A stretch of DNA of 64,000 bases from NCBI RefSeq assembly GCF_000424665.1, contig NZ_AUKI01000020.1, positions 62,001-126,000 on the forward strand, read 5' to 3'. The stretch is from Salinimicrobium terrae DSM 17865. GTDB taxonomy: Bacteria > Bacteroidota > Bacteroidia > Flavobacteriales > Flavobacteriaceae. The position numbers and the translations under genes are program-made. Below are positions 16,869 to 24,833 of the stretch, piece by piece (the stretch's first letter is position 1; each line of letters starts with the position of its first letter). The notes under the pieces are model-generated. The model saw nothing but the letters and a program-made list of their open reading frames with translations, was not told the origin of the DNA and ran no database searches.

Positions 16869-17468
16869 ATGAAAGCAGTTATTACAGGAGACATTATTAA
16901 TTCCAGGATTGAGCTGGCAAGTCAATGGCTGCCAATACTAAAGAAGATTCTGCAACAGTTTGGGAAAAATCCTGAACAATGGGAAATTACCAGGGGAGAT
17001 AGTTTTCAACTATTACTCGCACCAGAAGTAGCACTTTATGCTGCCTTTCAAATAAAAGCAGGGATTAAGCAACTTCGGGATCTGGATGTTAGGATGGGCA
17101 TAGGAATTGGAGAACAGGATCATGAAGCTTCAAAGATAAGTGAAGCTAACGGGCCAGCCTTTGTACGTTCAGGAGAATGCTTCGAAAATCTTAAGAAACA
17201 AAATCTGGGTATAATCACCGGAAATCCCGAAAAAGATGAAATTTTCAACCTGCTCCTTAACCTGGCCCTGCTTACGGCAAATAACTGGAGTTCTACAGTA
17301 GCCGAGACTATTAGCATTTTTCTTCAAAACCCGGAAAAGAGTCAGACAGAGCTGGCAAAACAGTTAAACAAATCACAGAGCAGCCTAAGTGAAGCTCTTA
17401 AAAGAGGTGGCTTTGATGAGATCATACAACTTGAAAATTTTTATCGTAAAGAAATCCACAGCTTATGA
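16869..17468 (+). CDS. SatD-like family protein with C-terminal helix-turn-helix
   Basis: A 199-residue protein of the SatD family. The N-terminal part (MKAVITGDIINSR, then WEITRGDSFQLLL and VRMGIGIGE) looks like a divergent nucleotide-cyclase-type or ligand-binding fold, with GDxxNSR near the start. The last ~55 residues (SQTELAKQLNKSQSSLSEALKRGG) form a winged helix-turn-helix. The ATG at 16869 gives MKAVITGD; a GTG two codons upstream is less likely. It is preceded by three regularly spaced palindromes and overlaps the DUF3307 gene by 4 bp (ATGA), so the two are coupled. The family was named for acid tolerance in Streptococcus mutans, but its molecular role is not established. A repressor of its own operon is a reasonable guess. 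Confidence 0.85.
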   Translation: MKAVITGDIINSRIELASQWLPILKKILQQFGKNPEQWEITRGDSFQLLLAPEVALYAAFQIKAGIKQLRDLDVRMGIGIGEQDHEASKISEANGPAFVRSGECFENLKKQNLGIITGNPEKDEIFNLLLNLALLTANNWSSTVAETISIFLQNPEKSQTELAKQLNKSQSSLSEALKRGGFDEIIQLENFYRKEIHSL

Positions 17469-18181
17469 CAGCTCTCGCCCTAAAATTGTTGCTGGCCCAT
17501 TTGATCGGGGATTTTCTGTTACAACCTGACAGCTGGGTGGCTCAAAAAAGACAAAAAAAACATCGTTCTCCTTTACTTTACCTGCATATAGCCGTTCACG
17601 CCGGGACAATGCTGTTACTCCTTAATTTAAATCTCAATTATTGGTTAGGCATAATATTTATCTTAATTACCCATTACATAATAGATCTGTTAAAATTAAA
17701 CTTCGAAACGCAGCATAATAGAGGTAAACTTTTTCTTATTGATCAATTAGCACATCTACTGGTGATTGCGGGGGTAGTTTATAGTTATCATCTCTTTGAA
17801 GTTCAATGGAAGAGCCTATTCGACTCTGTTGTTGTACTTTTCTTTATATGCATAATAATTTTGGGACCGGTGGCGGCAATTATTATGAGACTACTTATGG
17901 GTCGTTGGGTGTTGCCAGAAGACAATGAGGAAGACTCCCTGCCCCAGGCGGGAAAGTATATTGGCATACTCGAGCGATTTATGGTATTTGGATTCATTGT
18001 GCTCCAACAATGGCAGGCCATAGGATGGCTAATAGCCGCCAAATCAATATTGCGTTTTAGCGATCTCTCCCGGGCTAAAGACAGGAAACTAACAGAATAT
18101 GTTCTTATTGGTACCCTGCTAAGCTTCGTCATGGCTATAATTACCGGGTTGCTTTATCTTTACATCAGTCAAAAAATTTAA
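17465..18181 (+). CDS. DUF3307 family membrane protein
   Basis: A 238-residue integral membrane protein with about six membrane segments. The N-terminal ~120 residues are a DUF3307 domain (LLLAHLIGDFLLQPDSWVAQKR, HIAVHAG, THYIIDLLK), with conserved His and Asp residues inside or near the membrane (H12, D16, and the histidines of HIAVHAG and THYIIDLLK). The second half is a variable membrane region ending at a basic loop (SRAKDRKLTEYVLIG). SatD plus DUF3307 gene pairs recur in Bacteroidota. The start overlaps the SatD stop, showing tight co-expression. Function unknown; the membrane-embedded polar residues suggest transport or a membrane enzyme. Confidence 0.85.
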   Translation: MTALALKLLLAHLIGDFLLQPDSWVAQKRQKKHRSPLLYLHIAVHAGTMLLLLNLNLNYWLGIIFILITHYIIDLLKLNFETQHNRGKLFLIDQLAHLLVIAGVVYSYHLFEVQWKSLFDSVVVLFFICIIILGPVAAIIMRLLMGRWVLPEDNEEDSLPQAGKYIGILERFMVFGFIVLQQWQAIGWLIAAKSILRFSDLSRAKDRKLTEYVLIGTLLSFVMAIITGLLYLYISQKI

Positions 18182-18205
18182 ATAAAATTTTCTACTTTAG
18201 AAGGA

Positions 18206-18355
18206 ATGGAATTAATGATGTCAAATACTGCATGGGGTTTCGCCATAATAATGGGCATTGTGCTCATAGGCGTGATGATCTACACCTTTATAAAGCTGCG
18301 AAAGCAAGCAGGAAAAGCTGAAAAAGAAGAAAAAGAAAAGAAAAAGATCAATTAA
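18206..18355 (+). CDS. 49-residue single-pass membrane peptide with charged tail
   Basis: Begins at an ATG 7 bp after an AGAAGG-like stretch, 24 bp downstream of the DUF3307 stop. The protein has one membrane helix (about residues 10-30, WGFAIIMGIVLIGVMIYTFI) followed by a tail of alternating Lys and Glu. It is in the same direction as the SatD-DUF3307 pair and probably a third member of that operon. No family recognised. Confidence 0.55.
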   Translation: MELMMSNTAWGFAIIMGIVLIGVMIYTFIKLRKQAGKAEKEEKEKKKIN

Positions 18356-18516
18356 CAGTATCAAATATTGATTTCCATTTATCCGACGACAAATACCCGG
18401 TTACCAGACCTTAATTAACTATAATCATCTGACTCTGGCACAGTTGCTGTATATACTTAATGGATGCGGTAGAAACATTTATATCATTAACTACCGGCCA
18501 ACTAAAACCAAAGTAT

Positions 18517-20010
18517 ATGAAGATGAAAAATTTTCCTCTGCTGATTACCTTATTTGCCCTGATATTAACTTCCTGTTCCAAAGATGATGAAGTCCTGGAA
18601 GAGAATACCAGCTCGAAGAATTTGGGAGAAACTACTGAAGTTAGCGAACTTGAGGTAGAAGAATTTATTTATGCCGGAATGAATGAAATTTATTTATATA
18701 AAGCTGATGTTCCTGTTCTCGCTGATAATTATTTCGGTACAGAGAATGAAAAGTTAGACTATCTCGCCGGTTCTGGCTCTCCTGAATCTCTTTTTAAAAG
18801 TCTTAAGTTTACTAATGATAGATTTAGCTTCATGACCGATGACTACAAAGCACTGGAAGATCGTTTTAATGGTGTGAGTAGTAGTACTGCAGGTATGCAT
18901 TTCGGCCTTGGTCAAATTAGCGGTACCAACAATTTGTTTGGTTTTTTACAATATATTATTCCTAATACTCCTGCAGCAGAAGCCGGTCTTACCCGCGGAA
19001 CAGTCTTTACGCAAATTAACGGTCAAAAAATGACCTCCAATAATCTTGAGACCTTACTCGACTCAGATTCCTTTACAATTAATATAGGAAAGGTCGAAGA
19101 TGGCACTTTGGTCCTTACCGATGAGACTGTTACTCTTCACCAGGCTTCTTACACGGCCAATCCTATTCACATGGTGAAAACTCTTGATGTAGATGGAAAA
19201 AAAGTGGGTTACCTTATGTATAATAGTTTTATTGGAAATTTTGATGATGAATTGAATCTGGCTTTTGGAGAACTCAAAAATCAAGGTGTCGAGGAACTAA
19301 TTCTTGATCTTAGGTACAATGGAGGTGGCGATGTGGTCTCGGCTGTAGATCTTGCAAGCATGATCACCGGGCAATTTGAGGGGAAAGTGTTTATGCAGGA
19401 AAAGTGGAATGATACCTACCAGGCATACTTTGAAGAGCATAAGCCCGAACGATTACTCAATCTTTTTGACGATGAAATTAGAACCGGGGCAAAGATTAAC
19501 AGTCTGGGCCTATTAAAAGTTTATGTTCTGGCCACTGCCAGTACTGCTTCTGCCAGTGAATTAATTATTAATGGACTTGATCCCTATATTAATGTCGTCC
19601 ACGTAGGAGAAAATACTACAGGGAAATTCCAGGCTTCAGTAACCCTTTATGACAGTGAAGATTTCTCAAAAGATAAAGAAATTAATAAAAATCATACCTA
19701 TGCTTTACAGCCTCTTGTACTAAAATCGGCCAATGCGAATGGTATATCAGATTATATTAACGGTTTGGATCCGGATGTTGAATTATCAGAAAACATAAAT
19801 AATCTGGGTACTTTAGGAGATCCTAATGAGCCTTTACTGCAGGCTGCTTTAAATCATATCAGGGGGATTTCGCAAATATCGGCGGCAGATGCAGGCCAGC
19901 AGAAAAAAGCTGAAAGTAACCTGAAGATCATAGGAGACGGGGAAATGTTTGAACCCCATTATCAGAGAATGTATCTTGATAAGGTACCTGATATTCTTCG
20001 AAGAAATTAA
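18517..20010 (+). CDS. S41-family (C-terminal processing) peptidase, lipoprotein
   Basis: The chosen start gives a lipoprotein signal (MKMKNFPLLITLFALILTSC), with Cys20 as the lipidated residue after an LTSC lipobox and SKDDE after it. A longer upstream start at 18460 would bury this signal. A PDZ-like region (GLGQI, NTPAAEAGLTRGTVFTQING) is followed by the S41 core with VEELILDLRYNGGGDVVSA and ATASTASASELIINGL, where the Ser of SASE is the expected nucleophile. The mature protein is about 478 residues, normal for the Bacteroidota S41 lipoproteins, which act at the cell envelope. The substrate is unknown. A terminator follows at 20031. Confidence 0.9.
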   Translation: MKMKNFPLLITLFALILTSCSKDDEVLEENTSSKNLGETTEVSELEVEEFIYAGMNEIYLYKADVPVLADNYFGTENEKLDYLAGSGSPESLFKSLKFTNDRFSFMTDDYKALEDRFNGVSSSTAGMHFGLGQISGTNNLFGFLQYIIPNTPAAEAGLTRGTVFTQINGQKMTSNNLETLLDSDSFTINIGKVEDGTLVLTDETVTLHQASYTANPIHMVKTLDVDGKKVGYLMYNSFIGNFDDELNLAFGELKNQGVEELILDLRYNGGGDVVSAVDLASMITGQFEGKVFMQEKWNDTYQAYFEEHKPERLLNLFDDEIRTGAKINSLGLLKVYVLATASTASASELIINGLDPYINVVHVGENTTGKFQASVTLYDSEDFSKDKEINKNHTYALQPLVLKSANANGISDYINGLDPDVELSENINNLGTLGDPNEPLLQAALNHIRGISQISAADAGQQKKAESNLKIIGDGEMFEPHYQRMYLDKVPDILRRN

Positions 20011-20030
20011 TTTAAAGGATTAGCATAACT

Positions 20031-20065
20031 AAAATGACCTTCTGTTCAGGGAGGTCATTTTTTTT
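20031..20065 (+). terminator. Rho-independent terminator after the S41 peptidase gene
   Basis: AAATGACCT (20032-20040) pairs with AGGTCATTT (20052-20060), and the stem runs into eight T residues. Confidence 0.85.
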
Positions 20066-20384
20066 GATGACTAATTTTCTTAAAAAAGGGCCGTCCTGCA
20101 CTTCAGTATTAATTTCTACACTTTCTGTAGAACAATTCAACAACTTTTGATTTTATCTATAACGGAATAGTAAGGCCTCTCGATAATATTCCTATTAAGA
20201 TTTAATGTAAAATATCCTGCCCGAAAATACTTACAATTCCCAAAACTTCAGGAAACATGCAGCATATGAACATTTTGATTCCACTAATTGTAATAATAAA
20301 TAATCCTCACAGCCGGATTTTTGATTCTGAATTAAAAAAATGGAATTGACATTGCTTATATAAAAGTGTGTAAAACCAACAGTT
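20066..20384. other. Gene-free AT-rich stretch
   Basis: No open frame, hairpin or repeat stands out. It is presumably the leader and promoter region of the micro-membrane genes that follow. Confidence 0.5.
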
Positions 20385-20540
20385 ATGAAAGCAAGAGAAA
20401 AACGATTGAATAAAAAGATCCTTTTTGAAACGTATCTTTCACAAATAAATTGGGATTGGCTATTCCTGAAAGGTCAATTGATTTTCACCGCTATAATTAG
20501 CCTTGGAACCTTAAGTTTTATACTATGGTTTTTGCAATAA
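20385..20540 (+). CDS. 51-residue membrane peptide, FLKGQ type, copy 1
   Basis: Starts at ATG 20385 with a basic N-terminus (MKAREKRLNKK), then LSQINWDWLFLKGQ followed by one membrane helix of about 18 residues ending at the C-terminus. The second small gene at 20693 repeats the same plan: an I-N-x-D-x-x-F-L-K-G-Q element right before the helix. This shared motif, despite little other identity, supports both as real genes. Family and function unknown. Confidence 0.55.
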   Translation: MKAREKRLNKKILFETYLSQINWDWLFLKGQLIFTAIISLGTLSFILWFLQ

Positions 20541-20692
20541 AATCCCCTAATTTTCCTGTAGAACCACCTTTTTGAAGTTCGATTGAATAAATATTAAACT
20601 GCTGTTAAACTTCATATTAAGCTGAAACAAACTTTCTCAAACTTCGTCTATTATGTATGAGCTGTCCCCTCAGTTGATAAAAAAGACGGGTA

Positions 20693-20842
20693 ATGAAAAC
20701 AAAAAGTACATTTTGGACACACGATGACATTCAGGCTTATCGAACCCACATCAACCGGGATTCATGGTTTTTGAAAGGGCAATTTTTTCTTTGCCTTCTT
20801 GTACTTCTGGGAGTTATTCTTTATTTATTTATGAGACATTAA
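20693..20842 (+). CDS. 49-residue membrane peptide, FLKGQ type, copy 2
   Basis: MKTKSTFWTHDDIQAYRTH precedes INRDSWFLKGQ and a single C-terminal membrane helix (FFLCLLVLLGVILYLFM). It is a paralogue of the 20385 peptide, 152 bp downstream in the same direction. AAAGACGGG before the ATG may help ribosome binding. The common juxtamembrane motif suggests a shared binding partner or insertion signal. No known toxin or leader family was recognised. Confidence 0.55.
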   Translation: MKTKSTFWTHDDIQAYRTHINRDSWFLKGQFFLCLLVLLGVILYLFMRH

Positions 20843-20953
20843 TTAACCTAACCACAGCCTGACAACCATAATTTACCCTTATAATAATACAATCTGGCAA
20901 AATATAATTTCTGTTATAGCTATATGCTACTCATCTTTAGAAAAAATTCAAAG

Positions 20954-21388
20954 ATGAAGCCCGATTTTTTCCTTGTGTTTTATTGTAGCCCTTTCTCTGT
21001 ACAGGCACAGCATCAAGTTTCTGAAAAAGTTAATGGACAGTCAATTCTGAAGCCAATGTTTACCTGCAAGGCAGCTATGAGAACTCTACAACCGACGAGC
21101 TTGTTGAATTTTCCTATCCACACCTCAATTTTTGAAGAACAAACTCTGATGATTTCCTACCTATCCTTTGAACAACTGGCAGGAGCATACAGATGACTGG
21201 TAAGAGAACCTTTCGATTAAATTTAGAGAGGATAACACCGCTCTTGATGCCGTTATTAATAATGCCGGCACCTTTTCTAGAGGAATTAATTTTAAAATTT
21301 CTCTAATAAACCTCTTGGCATCGTTACTACGGCAGGAGTAGCCGGAGATCTTCGTTGCAGCTTTACTAATCTTCCGCGCAGGCAATAA
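20954..21388 (+). pseudogene. Decayed gene for a secreted protein (several frameshifts)
   Basis: Protein-like pieces appear in shifting frames: MKPDFFL and a broken signal peptide ending in QAQHQVSEKVNGQS, then NVYLQGSYENSTTDELVEF in a second frame, and further on KPLGIVTTAGVAGDL followed by CSFTNLPRRQ and a stop. At least three frame changes are needed to join them. Residue patterns suggest a former exported protein of Bacteroidota type. The family is not recognised. Confidence 0.5.
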
Positions 21389-21586
21389 CTCACGGCGCCC
21401 ACAGATCCTGTTTTATCGATTTTTTCTGGACAATTAGTAATGATAAAAAGGGTAATCAGCTAGATAATCTTTAGATAAATCAGTTCATCCTCGAAAATTT
21501 ACAATTCAGTAAGAAAGAATGTCATTATTATTTTGATAGATGCACTTTCGAACCAGAATTAAACACTAAAATCAAAACCTGAAATT

Positions 21587-22225
21587 ATGCAAGCTTTAAT
21601 CGTAACTATCGTACTCTCCTTACTCATGGCTGTTGGTTTAAATGCCCAAACCCACTACGAGGAAAAAATGACAACGGCCTTTGAGCTATGGCAGGATCAA
21701 AAACCAGAAGATGCAGCCAACCTTTTTGAACGAATAGCCATTGGCGAAGAAGAAAAATGGCTTCCGTACTATTATGCAGCACAGGTCAAAATCGTGGAAA
21801 GCTTTCCTAAATCCAATAGGGTGAAAAAAGAGCAGCTACTTAAAGAAGCTCAAAGTTTTCTGGATAAAGCAATAAAACGAAATGGAGATGAAGTGGAACT
21901 AATGATTCTCCAGGCCATGTTGCATACCTCCAGGCTTACATTAGATCCTTCAACTTATGGGATGACCCTGGCTCCCGTAATCTCCGGAATTTATGCTGAA
22001 GCTTCAAAAAAAGCTCCTAAAAACCCGCGACTGGTACTCTCAAAAGCCGAATGGGATATGGGATCTGCAGCATATTTTGGAGAAAGCCCAACAAAATATT
22101 GTCCAAATCTGAAAGCGGGCCTCGAGCTTTTTGCAGAAGAAGACTATACTCCTACGATAGCTCCCTCCTGGGGAAAAGACAGGTTACAATTTCTATTGGC
22201 TCAAACCTGCGGAAGTGAAAATTAG
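21587..22225 (+). CDS. Exported TPR-like protein
   Basis: A signal peptide (MQALIVTIVLSLLMAVGLNA, cleavage before QTHYEE) is followed by helical repeats of tetratricopeptide type: AFELWQDQKPEDAANLFERIA, then AQSFLDKAIKRNGDEVELMILQAMLH. The C-terminal part has two Cys residues (KYCPNLKAG and QTCGSEN) that could form a disulfide in the periplasm. It lies 73 bp upstream of a LytS-type kinase gene in the same direction. Similar proteins are often found next to such kinases in flavobacteria, but a functional link is only a guess. Confidence 0.72.
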   Translation: MQALIVTIVLSLLMAVGLNAQTHYEEKMTTAFELWQDQKPEDAANLFERIAIGEEEKWLPYYYAAQVKIVESFPKSNRVKKEQLLKEAQSFLDKAIKRNGDEVELMILQAMLHTSRLTLDPSTYGMTLAPVISGIYAEASKKAPKNPRLVLSKAEWDMGSAAYFGESPTKYCPNLKAGLELFAEEDYTPTIAPSWGKDRLQFLLAQTCGSEN

Positions 22226-22298
22226 TGAAAGACAAAAAACTATTTTTTAGTCAGCAAAAGAAGTAGATTTTAATTAAACTTGACCAGGTGAAGAAAAA

Positions 22299-23624
22299 AT
22301 GAAAGAACTGCTCAAAATTACTAAGATTTCCATAATTATTTGTATTGGAATCCTTCTCATTAATGTCCTTTTTGGTGCACATAATTGGGAACAGTTGATG
22401 GAAATACAGCTATGGGGCGCTTACTTCTTTTATTCTTTTGTGCTTACGGCAATAAATTCTTTTTATTTTGCCTTTTTTGAAAGGAAAATTGGCTGGGAAG
22501 GAGCCGACCTTAAAAGAATACTGTTAGCTGCCGTGGGATCTATTGTCCTCACCATGATTGGTTTCTTCTTTTGCAGGCTGGTAGACCACACTGTTTTCCA
22601 AGGAATTGGTTTTGCTCAATTCCTCTCCAATGAAAAATTCAAATATTACCTTTTTCCTTTACTGTTAACAGCAATAGTTTCTCTTTTTTTCCATCTAATC
22701 TATTTTTATAAAGCACTACAGGAAAAAAAAATAACCGAACAAAAGATCATAGCCGGTACCGCTTCAGCAAAATTTGAAAGCCTAAAGAACCAGATCGATC
22801 CACATTTCCTATTTAACAGTCTCAATGTTCTTACGTCATTAATAGATGAAAATCCTGAACAGGCACAAAAATTCACTACCGGCCTTTCCAAGATCTACAG
22901 GTATGTACTGGAGCAAAAAGACAAGGAATTAGTTAGCCTACAGGAGGAACTAACATTTGCAGTAACTTATATGAACCTGTTGACAATGAGATTTGAAAAC
23001 AGTATTTTCTATGAGGTACCACAGGAGTTATCTACACCTGAAGCCAGAGTGGTCCCTTTATCATTACAATTGTTGCTGGAAAACACAATTAAACATAACG
23101 TTGTAAGCGAAAAGAGCCCCCTGTACATTAAAATTTTTGTAGAAGATGGTTATTTGGTCTTAGAGAATAATCTTCAAAAAAAGGAAGTTCTGCAAAAACG
23201 TGCCGGGGTTGGGCTTCAAAACATTATAAGTCGTTATGCACTGGTCACCCGCCGCGATGTACAAATATTAAAAGATTCAGAAAATTTTAGGGTGAAAATT
23301 CCTGTACTGACTAAACAAATAACCACCATGGAATCGGAAAATATTACAGAAAACAATGCCTACTTTAAAGCTAAACAACGCGTAAAAGAGATAAAGGAAT
23401 TTTACGAAAATTTGATTTCCTATTGCGTAGTGATTCCCGCTCTTATCCTCATTAACTACCATACCTATTGGGAATTTCAGTGGTTCTGGTTTCCTATGGC
23501 CGGTTGGGGCTTAGGCCTTGCAATCCACGCATTCTCAGTCTTTGGCTATGGAGCGAATTGGGAAGAGCGAAAAATACAGGAATTCATGGAAAAAGAACAA
23601 CAACGAACAAAAACCTGGAACTAA
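22299..23624 (+). CDS. LytS-type sensor histidine kinase with C-terminal 2TM domain
   Basis: Four N-terminal membrane helices (about residues 10-27, 38-60, 72-95, 117-137) lead to a His_kinase domain with His169 in DPHFLFNSLN, then the ATPase part LLLENTIKHNVV and GVGLQNIISRY. Unusually for the family, the chain continues from about 345 with a 2TM domain (AKQRVKEIKEFYENLISY, two helices, FGYGANWEERKIQEFMEK). The same domain is encoded alone by the next gene. The stop overlaps the following start (TAATG). It should phosphorylate the LytTR regulator at 23963. The signal is unknown. Confidence 0.9.
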   Translation: MKELLKITKISIIICIGILLINVLFGAHNWEQLMEIQLWGAYFFYSFVLTAINSFYFAFFERKIGWEGADLKRILLAAVGSIVLTMIGFFFCRLVDHTVFQGIGFAQFLSNEKFKYYLFPLLLTAIVSLFFHLIYFYKALQEKKITEQKIIAGTASAKFESLKNQIDPHFLFNSLNVLTSLIDENPEQAQKFTTGLSKIYRYVLEQKDKELVSLQEELTFAVTYMNLLTMRFENSIFYEVPQELSTPEARVVPLSLQLLLENTIKHNVVSEKSPLYIKIFVEDGYLVLENNLQKKEVLQKRAGVGLQNIISRYALVTRRDVQILKDSENFRVKIPVLTKQITTMESENITENNAYFKAKQRVKEIKEFYENLISYCVVIPALILINYHTYWEFQWFWFPMAGWGLGLAIHAFSVFGYGANWEERKIQEFMEKEQQRTKTWN

Positions 23625-23935
23625 TGGAACCCACCGAAAAGACATATCAATACCAACTTGCGCAAAAACGCGTAAAGAAGATCAAAGATTTTTATATCCA
23701 CCTGCTGGTATATTCATTCATTAATGTTGCCATAATTGCTGTGAATACCAGAGATGAAGATTTATTGGAAGGATTACAGGATTGGGGTAATTACTTTACT
23801 GCATTCTTTTGGGGGATTGGATTATTCTTTCACTGGTGGAGTGTTTTTGGACCAGATTTTTTCTTCGGAAAAAATTGGGAAGAAAAAAAGATAAGACAGC
23901 TCATGGAAAAAAATAAGCACCAAACCTGGGAATAA
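23624..23935 (+). CDS. Stand-alone 2TM domain protein
   Basis: A 103-residue protein that is paralogous to the C-terminal part of the preceding kinase: AQKRVKKIKDFYIHLLVY, two membrane helices, WSVFGPDFFFGKNWEEKKIRQLMEK. The ATG at 23624 shares one base with the kinase stop codon, so the genes are translationally coupled. Upstream in-frame codons overlap the kinase and are not used. The 2TM domain (PF13239 type) accompanies many flavobacterial LytS/LytTR systems. It probably pairs with the kinase in the membrane, but its role is unproven. Confidence 0.85.
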   Translation: MEPTEKTYQYQLAQKRVKKIKDFYIHLLVYSFINVAIIAVNTRDEDLLEGLQDWGNYFTAFFWGIGLFFHWWSVFGPDFFFGKNWEEKKIRQLMEKNKHQTWE

Positions 23936-23962
23936 ATTTTCCTGAATAAATACTTCCCACTA

Positions 23963-24715
23963 ATGATACAAGCTTTAATCATTGAAGATGAAAAACCGGC
24001 TGCCCGGCGTTTACAACGTATGCTGGAAAAACTGGAAGTGAAGGTAATTACAACATTACATTCTGTAGAAGAGGCTACAGAATGGCTCCGAAAGAATCAA
24101 AATCCAGACCTTATTTTCCTCGACATTCAGCTTAGTGACGGGCTCTCATTCGAAATCTTTGAACATACCGAAGTGCATTCCCCTATCATTTTCACCACTG
24201 CTTATGATGAATACGCACTACAGGCTTTTAAACTTAATAGCATAGATTACCTCCTGAAGCCTCTTGATGACGAGGAACTTGCAGTAGCCCTCGAAAAATT
24301 TAAAAAAACCAGGTTTTCAAATCAAAAGGAAATCGATTTCAAGACTTTAAAGTCTCTGCTTAACATTCCAAATTCAGATTATAAAAAACGCTTTTCCATT
24401 CAGGTTGGCCAACATTTAAAACTCATCGATATATCTGAAATCGTTTGCTTTTATTCAGAAAATAAGGGAACCTACTTACATAACAAATCGAATAGGAGTT
24501 ACATGTTGGACAGCAGCCTTGACAAACTGGAAACTGAAATAAATCCGGAGATATTCTTCAGGGTTAATCGCAAATATATTATAGCAATGGAAGCTATTGC
24601 TGATATTCTCACATATTCAAATACAAGGTTGGAAGTAAAGCTCAAAGACTATAATGAAGAACAAATCATTGTAAGCCGGGAGCGGGTAAAAGCCTTTAAG
24701 GAATGGCTTCAATAA
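23963..24715 (+). CDS. LytTR-family response regulator
   Basis: The receiver domain (1-120) has Asp54 in LIFLDIQL, the acidic pocket IIEDE, and the conserved TTAYDEYALQAF and YLLKPL. The C-terminal LytTR DNA-binding domain (about 145-250) has FSIQVGQHLKLIDISEIVCFYSENKGTY and FFRVNRKYIIAMEAI. It is the partner of the kinase at 22299. Its output genes are unknown; the nearest downstream gene is the permease at 24834. Confidence 0.93.
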   Translation: MIQALIIEDEKPAARRLQRMLEKLEVKVITTLHSVEEATEWLRKNQNPDLIFLDIQLSDGLSFEIFEHTEVHSPIIFTTAYDEYALQAFKLNSIDYLLKPLDDEELAVALEKFKKTRFSNQKEIDFKTLKSLLNIPNSDYKKRFSIQVGQHLKLIDISEIVCFYSENKGTYLHNKSNRSYMLDSSLDKLETEINPEIFFRVNRKYIIAMEAIADILTYSNTRLEVKLKDYNEEQIIVSRERVKAFKEWLQ

Positions 24716-24833
24716 AACCGGCTTTTGGTACAACCCTTTGCAAAAATTTTCCCAATCCTTAACCTTTTTAGCTTTAATTTACTTAGCTTCAATTAGTTCC
24801 AGATCAAAAAAATAAAGGAACGGACAAAAAAAG

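Noticed and set aside
21161-21385. 74-codon minus-strand frame in the decayed gene
   Set aside because: Antisense to fragments of the plus-strand pseudogene.
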